Assembly: GCA_900073065.1 (NCBI GenBank)
Contig: FJOG01000002.1
Span: forward strand, 2,728,354 to 2,792,353
Direction of reading: 5' to 3'
DNA length: 64,000 bases
Origin: Phialocephala subalpina
Lineage: Eukaryota > Ascomycota > Leotiomycetes > Helotiales > Mollisiaceae
The translations under genes were made by a program, and so were the position numbers. Below the pieces are notes generated by a model. That model saw nothing but the letters and a program-made list of their open reading frames with translations. It was not told the DNA's origin and did no database searches. Below are positions 59,861 to 64,000 of this stretch, piece after piece (within the stretch, counting starts at the first letter, position 1; each line of letters starts with the position of its first letter).

Positions 59861-60336
59861 GCTTGTGGCTGAGAGGATGTGCCGTTTGTAGGACGGCGCC
59901 TGTCTAATGTTACATGTATGAAAAGATATGTACAATGGTAGATATTAAGTAGATGTTGTTCATGTTGTGTATGTTGTGTCGAGGAGGTTGGAGCACGACA
60001 TCGCTTGACTCCGCATGCGGCGCTCGGAAGCTCATGAGCCAATGCCTGCCGAGCGTCATCGACCTTCCTTTCTTCCTCATGATCAAAAACATCGCGAATC
60101 GTGGCTGAAAACCCATGCGCGTACCTGCGTCAAGAAAATTATCCTCACCGGTGACCTTCAAGTACCAAATTATCGTAGACAGGTTTAATTTATGTTTTTC
60201 TGCCTTTTCGCTGCATCAGAGATTTCATTGCAAAGCATGGTCATCCTCTTTCCGCGACTTTTTCCGCGCATTTGTCTTTTGAATTGTCGGTCACAAGAAG
60301 AGAAAATCTGAGTAGTTCCTTGCTTCATGCGTTAGC
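59861..60336. other. Spacer, no gene seen
   Basis: Promoter of the Mch1-like gene and 3' UTR of the next minus-strand gene. Confidence 0.4.
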
Positions 60337-61481
60337 TTACAGTCTCTCACTCCTGACCGTCGTCCATTCTATTCTATCTGGTTGAACCTCAATCAGAGAC
60401 CCTGGGCCTGCAACGGACATATCGTAGTGGCTTCCGGTCACTTCTATCCTCCCTCTGTCCCGCACGAGAGGCGTGAGTTGAGCAACTATGACCCCGCTCT
60501 GAGCTTTTGGTAATCCTCGTAGTACAATCTCAGGGATCCGACCATACACTTGGTCTCCTTGGGCCTTAAGAGGTTGGACTTGAGGAAGGACATCATCTTC
60601 GGGCCAGGCGACGAAGTCGATGGCTAGCCTTTTGAGTCGCGGGAATGCCGACATATGCATCTCGATATACGATGGTATCTTGCTCAGATCCGTCTTGCAA
60701 TAGGGATGCCAGGCACTGTCATCGACGCTGTTGTCATCTTCCTTCCCCCAGATGGCACCGAGATATCGAACTTCAACAAACTGCAGGTTACAGTACGCCA
60801 GCTTGCTTGTCTTGATACTTTCCGGCCATAGGACTTGGATCGGTCTTTCCATGCTCTCGCCTATGAGGCCTTTAAGGATTGTGTCCTGTAGGAGTCAGCA
60901 TTGATGGATTCTAGGTAGGGACATAACGCACCGCCGTGGTATGTGGTGATATGGATCGATGTGTTCCCGTGTGCCAGAGGAATTCAACTCGTTTCTTCTG
61001 ACCAGCAAGCAAGCCAGTTATCTCAGCATGCCCATGAATTCTGAAAGCGCTCTCGAGACCAGGTCCAAAATTGAACGCAACGGCTTGATTTCTGAGTATA
61101 ATGCGAATACCCTCGGTTTGGAAGAAGTGGTCCACCTTGAGGAAATTTGAGATATGAGTTTTGAATTCCTGTTGTTTTGACTTGGCATCCCCATTCAGCA
61201 GCCGGTTCGCTGCTCCAACACCCGCAAAACGACAGTCACCGCCCCGGATATTGGAGACCATGATAAACTTCCCATCTGGATCGATAAGAGCCGGGCCGGC
61301 TAGGATTTTTTCTAGGATTAACAACTTGATGATGTCGTCGAACCTCGCAAACACTGTAGATCTCGAGTCAGCAAATTGCTTTCATAAGGCATTTCCACGG
61401 GAGCATTGTGCTACCCTTGTCTTCTTGCACATCACTTCCGCTGCCAAGATTCAGCTCTCCAAGAGATTCTTCTATTGGCAT
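60337..61481 (-). CDS. Hypothetical protein, 345 residues
   Basis: Three exons (61481-61415, 61353-60932, 60885-60337) sum to whole codons. The start exon gives MPIEESLGELNLGSGSDVQE and joins VFARFDDIIKLLILEKILAG. The middle includes GPALIDPDGKFIMVSNIRGG, IRIILRNQAVAFNFGPGLES and FRIHGHAEITGLLAGQKKRV; the last exon has RLKRLAIDFVAWPEDDVLP and GRIEVTGSHYDMSVAGPGSL, ending TTVRSERL. No signal peptide or membrane segment. It resembles the many lineage-specific soluble proteins of unknown function in plant-associated ascomycetes, but I recognise no domain. Splice sites are good and no lesion is seen, so a live gene is likely. Confidence 0.65.
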
Positions 61482-62274
61482 TGTACTGCAAGTGTCGGGA
61501 CTTTGAGCCTGCCTCAATCACACAGCGCTTGAGTGATGAACGCAGATGCTTAATCAATCACAGGCCCAGAAACTGGCTTTATTGTAAGTAGATTTATTGG
61601 ACAAAGCTGCGCAGGATTCTTTGACGAGCGTTCTGACAGCCACATTGCACAGTACATGCTGGTTGCCATGCCCAATTAATCTGACTTCCATTTTGTAATG
61701 TCCCAGAAAACAACGTACATAGTCAATTTAAACTTCCTTGCCACAAAGACTGCTCGCAACAAACCTGAACCTAATCGTCTAGCACTCTCCCACACCCCTT
61801 TTTCCCTTTTCGCCCATCCTCGCTTCCGCCCGCCTCCCTCCCAACGTCTATAGAGATTTAAATAAGCAGATTTCTTTCAACTTAAGCACAAATCGTGACT
61901 ACCTACGGTCGTCTAGTTGGGTTGTGGTGTCCAGCTGCAATTGTATCAGTCTCACCAGAATGTCGCGCGTTCGATTCGCGGCTGAGGGATTTCAAATCCT
62001 TTTTGCTTGGGGGGTGTTTTTTTTTAGATAAATCCTTTTTGGGCTTTTTGATAGAACGGTATCTCTTTGTGACTTATGGGTTATCAAATAAAGCCGAATG
62101 GGAAGTATATTGAAAGCTTTTTGCAAAAGGAGTTCTTCCCCATTGCTCGGCTAGTGCTTTGGGGGCACTGCCTTCACTCCCACACGCCTCCTTTTCACAC
62201 CTTTTCACACCCAAACCCCTCTTTCCCTTTTCTCTTCCCAAAATAACAAAAAAAAACCAAAAAGTATTCAAAGT
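61482..62274. other. Spacer with tRNA-like fragments and T-runs
   Basis: No protein gene. Near 61960-61990 a box-B-like CGCGTTCGATTCGCGG occurs without a matching acceptor stem. On the minus strand, directly downstream of the tRNA-like unit (62245-62260), there is a T9 run (plus-strand A run) suited to Pol III termination. Confidence 0.4.
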
Positions 62275-62397
62275 GGCCAGGCAAGGACTCGAACCTCGAT
62301 CTTCCCATCGCTCTCCACCCAAAATGGCAGATCAAAAACCCGGTCAAGGGTTGCGGAGAGCATTGACAGGACGTGCTAACCATTGCACCACCCGGCC
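62275..62397 (-). tRNA. tRNA-like Pol III gene with interrupted, extended anticodon arm (isotype unclear)
   Basis: Minus strand, 123 nt. Acceptor GGCCGGG pairs CCTGGCC (one G-U). D-arm GTGC-AATGGTTA-GCAC is perfect; box A is GGTGCAATGGTTAGCAC. T-arm CGAGG-TTCGAGT-CCTTG carries a perfect box B (GGTTCGAGTCC). Between them the anticodon region is TCCTGTC ... GATGGGA, pairing through two wobbles, then a second 7-bp stem GCTCTCC/GGAGAGC enclosing about 35 nt. An intron of about 50 nt after position 37 would give a normal-sized tRNA, but the residue at position 33 would be C, not U, so the anticodon cannot be read safely. A T-run lies about 25 nt downstream. Either an intron-bearing tRNA with an odd loop, a tRNA pseudogene, or a tRNA-derived SINE head. 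Confidence 0.55.
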
Positions 62398-62813
62398 TAT
62401 GGCCATTACGCCATGAAAACGTTAAGGTTGTTTGATGACGGATTTGTGCTTATTTAAAACGATACGGGTGTTTCGGTGATCGGCGGGAAGTCGGGGGAGC
62501 CGCGACTCGGTTAGGATTTGTTGAAGGCAATGAAGGAGAGGAAGGGTGTTAGGATGGGGGAAACCGAAGGGATGAATATCCCAGCCATTCTGGGACATTG
62601 AAATCTGCTAAGTGTCACGTCTCCGATCTGTACAATCACCTTTTAGCTTGCCGGACGGCATTGTCTGTTTCCCGACATTTGCTCCAGATCAGAGCTGTAA
62701 CGCGACCAGATGACAATGTCCTAGACCTGCTGGGACATTCACCAATCTCATTTTCTCTAAGGTCTTTGAAACTGGCATTTCATTCATGAAGGGTATAATA
62801 CATGTTACTCAAG
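62398..62813. other. Spacer, no gene seen
   Basis: Contains two copies of CTGGGACATT (62590-62599, 62730-62739), the second in an inverted-repeat context with AATGTCCTAG at 62714-62723. Confidence 0.4.
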
Positions 62814-64000
62814 TCACCCCCTATCCTTCCTCCCTCTCCCCGGCGTCCCATTCACCGGATGTCCATTCATCCCATTCATCCCATCCCTACTCCCACTCGT
62901 ACTACTCGAGTCCCTCAAGTACTCAGCATACAACTCCCTCCTCCCTGTATCCTCCCCTTTAACGCCCATCTCCCCTCCATTCCCCATCGCAAACCCATTC
63001 ACCTCTCCCCAATCCTCGTCCTCCTACGTAAGTCCAACCTCACCATCCATATGATCACCATCCACACTCCCCGCCTTCCTCACACTCGGCGTCCTACTCC
63101 CTGCTCTAGAAACCCGTCCATAAGCCCCATATCTCCTCTTATCATCTAAGATAACATCATAGACCAACATATCAGCCACATGATCTCTCCTCCCCAAGCT
63201 GCCTGTTAGGGAAATACTCCCTAGTCCCCCATTATACTGATGTCTCTCCTGCTCTCCACCCACGGGAATTAGCACAACCTCTCAACCCCTACTCTATCAT
63301 CACCCCCTAAAAGAGGAGTGCAACGGATAAACCGGGGTTTAACTTCAGCGGGTCCACGACCGCGTTCTCCGGCGTAGGTATTTTTCGGGAGCCATAACAC
63401 TTTGCCGGTTATGGAGGCGCCGGCTTGGAAGGCGGATTCGAGGGCGGAGATTGTGGCGGAAGGGCCGCCGAGCTTGGTGAAGAGGTGGGTGCGGAGGAGG
63501 CCGGGGATTCGGAGGGACGGAGAGACGAATATTATTTGTAAGGAGGGATGTGGGCGAACGAGTAGGTACTGACCAAGTGTCAGTCAAGAATTGGAGAATT
63601 AAAAGGGAAAGCAGAGGGAGCAAAACAGTTGCCCCAAAGTCCGAAAGAGACTGGCCATGAATGCCGCTGCTTGTAACTTCGTATGTTCTTCCACACTTGA
63701 GGAATTGGGAGAAACTTACGTGTTTGTAAACCCCAGGCAAACTACTCGTCGCCGGATTCCCATTAAGATTAAGCCCACTCAAACCTAAGCCCCCGGTACC
63801 CTCCCCCAACTCATCCCCCCAATAATCCTCCTCCTCTGCCCCCTATCCTTAACACTAGTCGGCACCCCACTCCTCACACTCCCCGCATCCGTATTATTAT
63901 CTCCTCCGCTCAAATTCCTACTCACCACATGACTCTCATCTTGACCGAACATCATGCTCAACTCCTGTAACTTCTCATGTTTGTTTTTCATCTTTGGTAT
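62814..64000 (-). pseudogene. PAS-domain protein with frameshifts (5' end outside window)
   Basis: Minus strand, running off the right edge. The frame begins with a coiled lead-in (KNKHEKLQELSMMFGQDESH, VVSRNLSGGDNN) and, after a 1-nt frame change in a G-run at 63839-63843, continues EEDYWGDELGEGTGG, LSGLNLNGNPATSSLPGVYK. An intron with a good GTAAGT donor and CTGAC branch leads to YLLVRPHPSLQIIFVSPSLR, IPGLLRTHLFTKLGGPSATI, ALESAFQAGASITGKVLWLP and PAEVKPRFIRCTPLLGGDDR: a fungal PAS-fold protein as far as I can recognise. At about 63279-63289 the frame slips by one base before VVLIPVGGEQERHQYNGGLG; a TAG at 63024-63026 interrupts before EDEDWGEVNGFAMGNG; the end is GRGRKDRG. Two frameshifts plus a stop suggest decay, although two lie in simple runs where base-call errors are possible. 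Confidence 0.6.

Noticed and set aside
21166..61868. Exact 15-mer AGATTTAAATAAGCA at 21166-21180 and 61854-61868
   Set aside because: In 64 kb of this composition several exact 15-mer matches are expected by chance; the flanks do not match.
61895..61985. A second tRNA-like sequence on the plus strand (TAGTTGGGTTGTGGTGTCC ... CGTTCGATTCGCGG)
   Set aside because: The T-arm is plausible, but no acceptor stem pairs and no D-arm forms; at most a relic.

Overview
This is nuclear DNA from a filamentous ascomycete (Pezizomycotina). The signs are many spliceosomal introns of about 45-80 nt with GTAAGT-like donors and CTAAC branch sites, and fungal families such as creC, Zn2Cys6 regulators, Mch1 and DHA2 transporters. 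Gene content and protein style would suit a Leotiomycete, but that is inference. There are about 20 apparently intact or partial protein genes, several decayed genes, one tRNA-like Pol III unit and no rRNA.

Left part (1-18 kb) is mostly housekeeping: the 3' end of VPS11, a small membrane protein, a phytanoyl-CoA dioxygenase-like gene, creC (carbon catabolite repression) divergent from gem1 (mitochondrial Miro GTPase), two facing BTB-domain relics, a phosphoesterase with RRM-like and RGG regions, COQ5 and a Zn2Cys6 regulator. A GMC oxidoreductase at 19-21 kb is dead, with at least five lesions.

Middle part (21-50 kb) holds the branched-chain 2-oxoacid dehydrogenase E1 alpha gene, a Cue2-like SMR endonuclease, the HECT ubiquitin ligase UFD4/TRIP12, NMNAT, NPC1, a low-complexity block that is either its own gene or the C-terminus of NOT4, NOT4 itself, and NDUFS3. 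UFD4 carries the most striking object: a 1,035-nt spliceosomal intron, an exact multiple of three and open in frame with both exons, encoding a GIY-YIG-nuclease-like protein with a basic, zinc-finger-like tail. It looks like a nuclear version of an intron-encoded homing endonuclease.

Right part (50-64 kb) is gene-poor and accessory: a possible 87-residue protein, repeats, a dead F-box-like gene, a DHA2 drug:H+ transporter, an eight-cysteine secreted protein (effector-like), an Mch1-like transporter, an unknown two-intron gene, the tRNA-like unit, and a PAS-domain gene with two frameshifts and a stop running off the right edge.

A second theme is exon architecture: very short exons in creC (9 nt), NMNAT (10, 20 and 8 nt) and the zinc-cluster gene (22 nt), and two GC-AG introns. 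Splice models were worked out by eye. For most genes the summed exon lengths give whole codons, but none has transcript support here.
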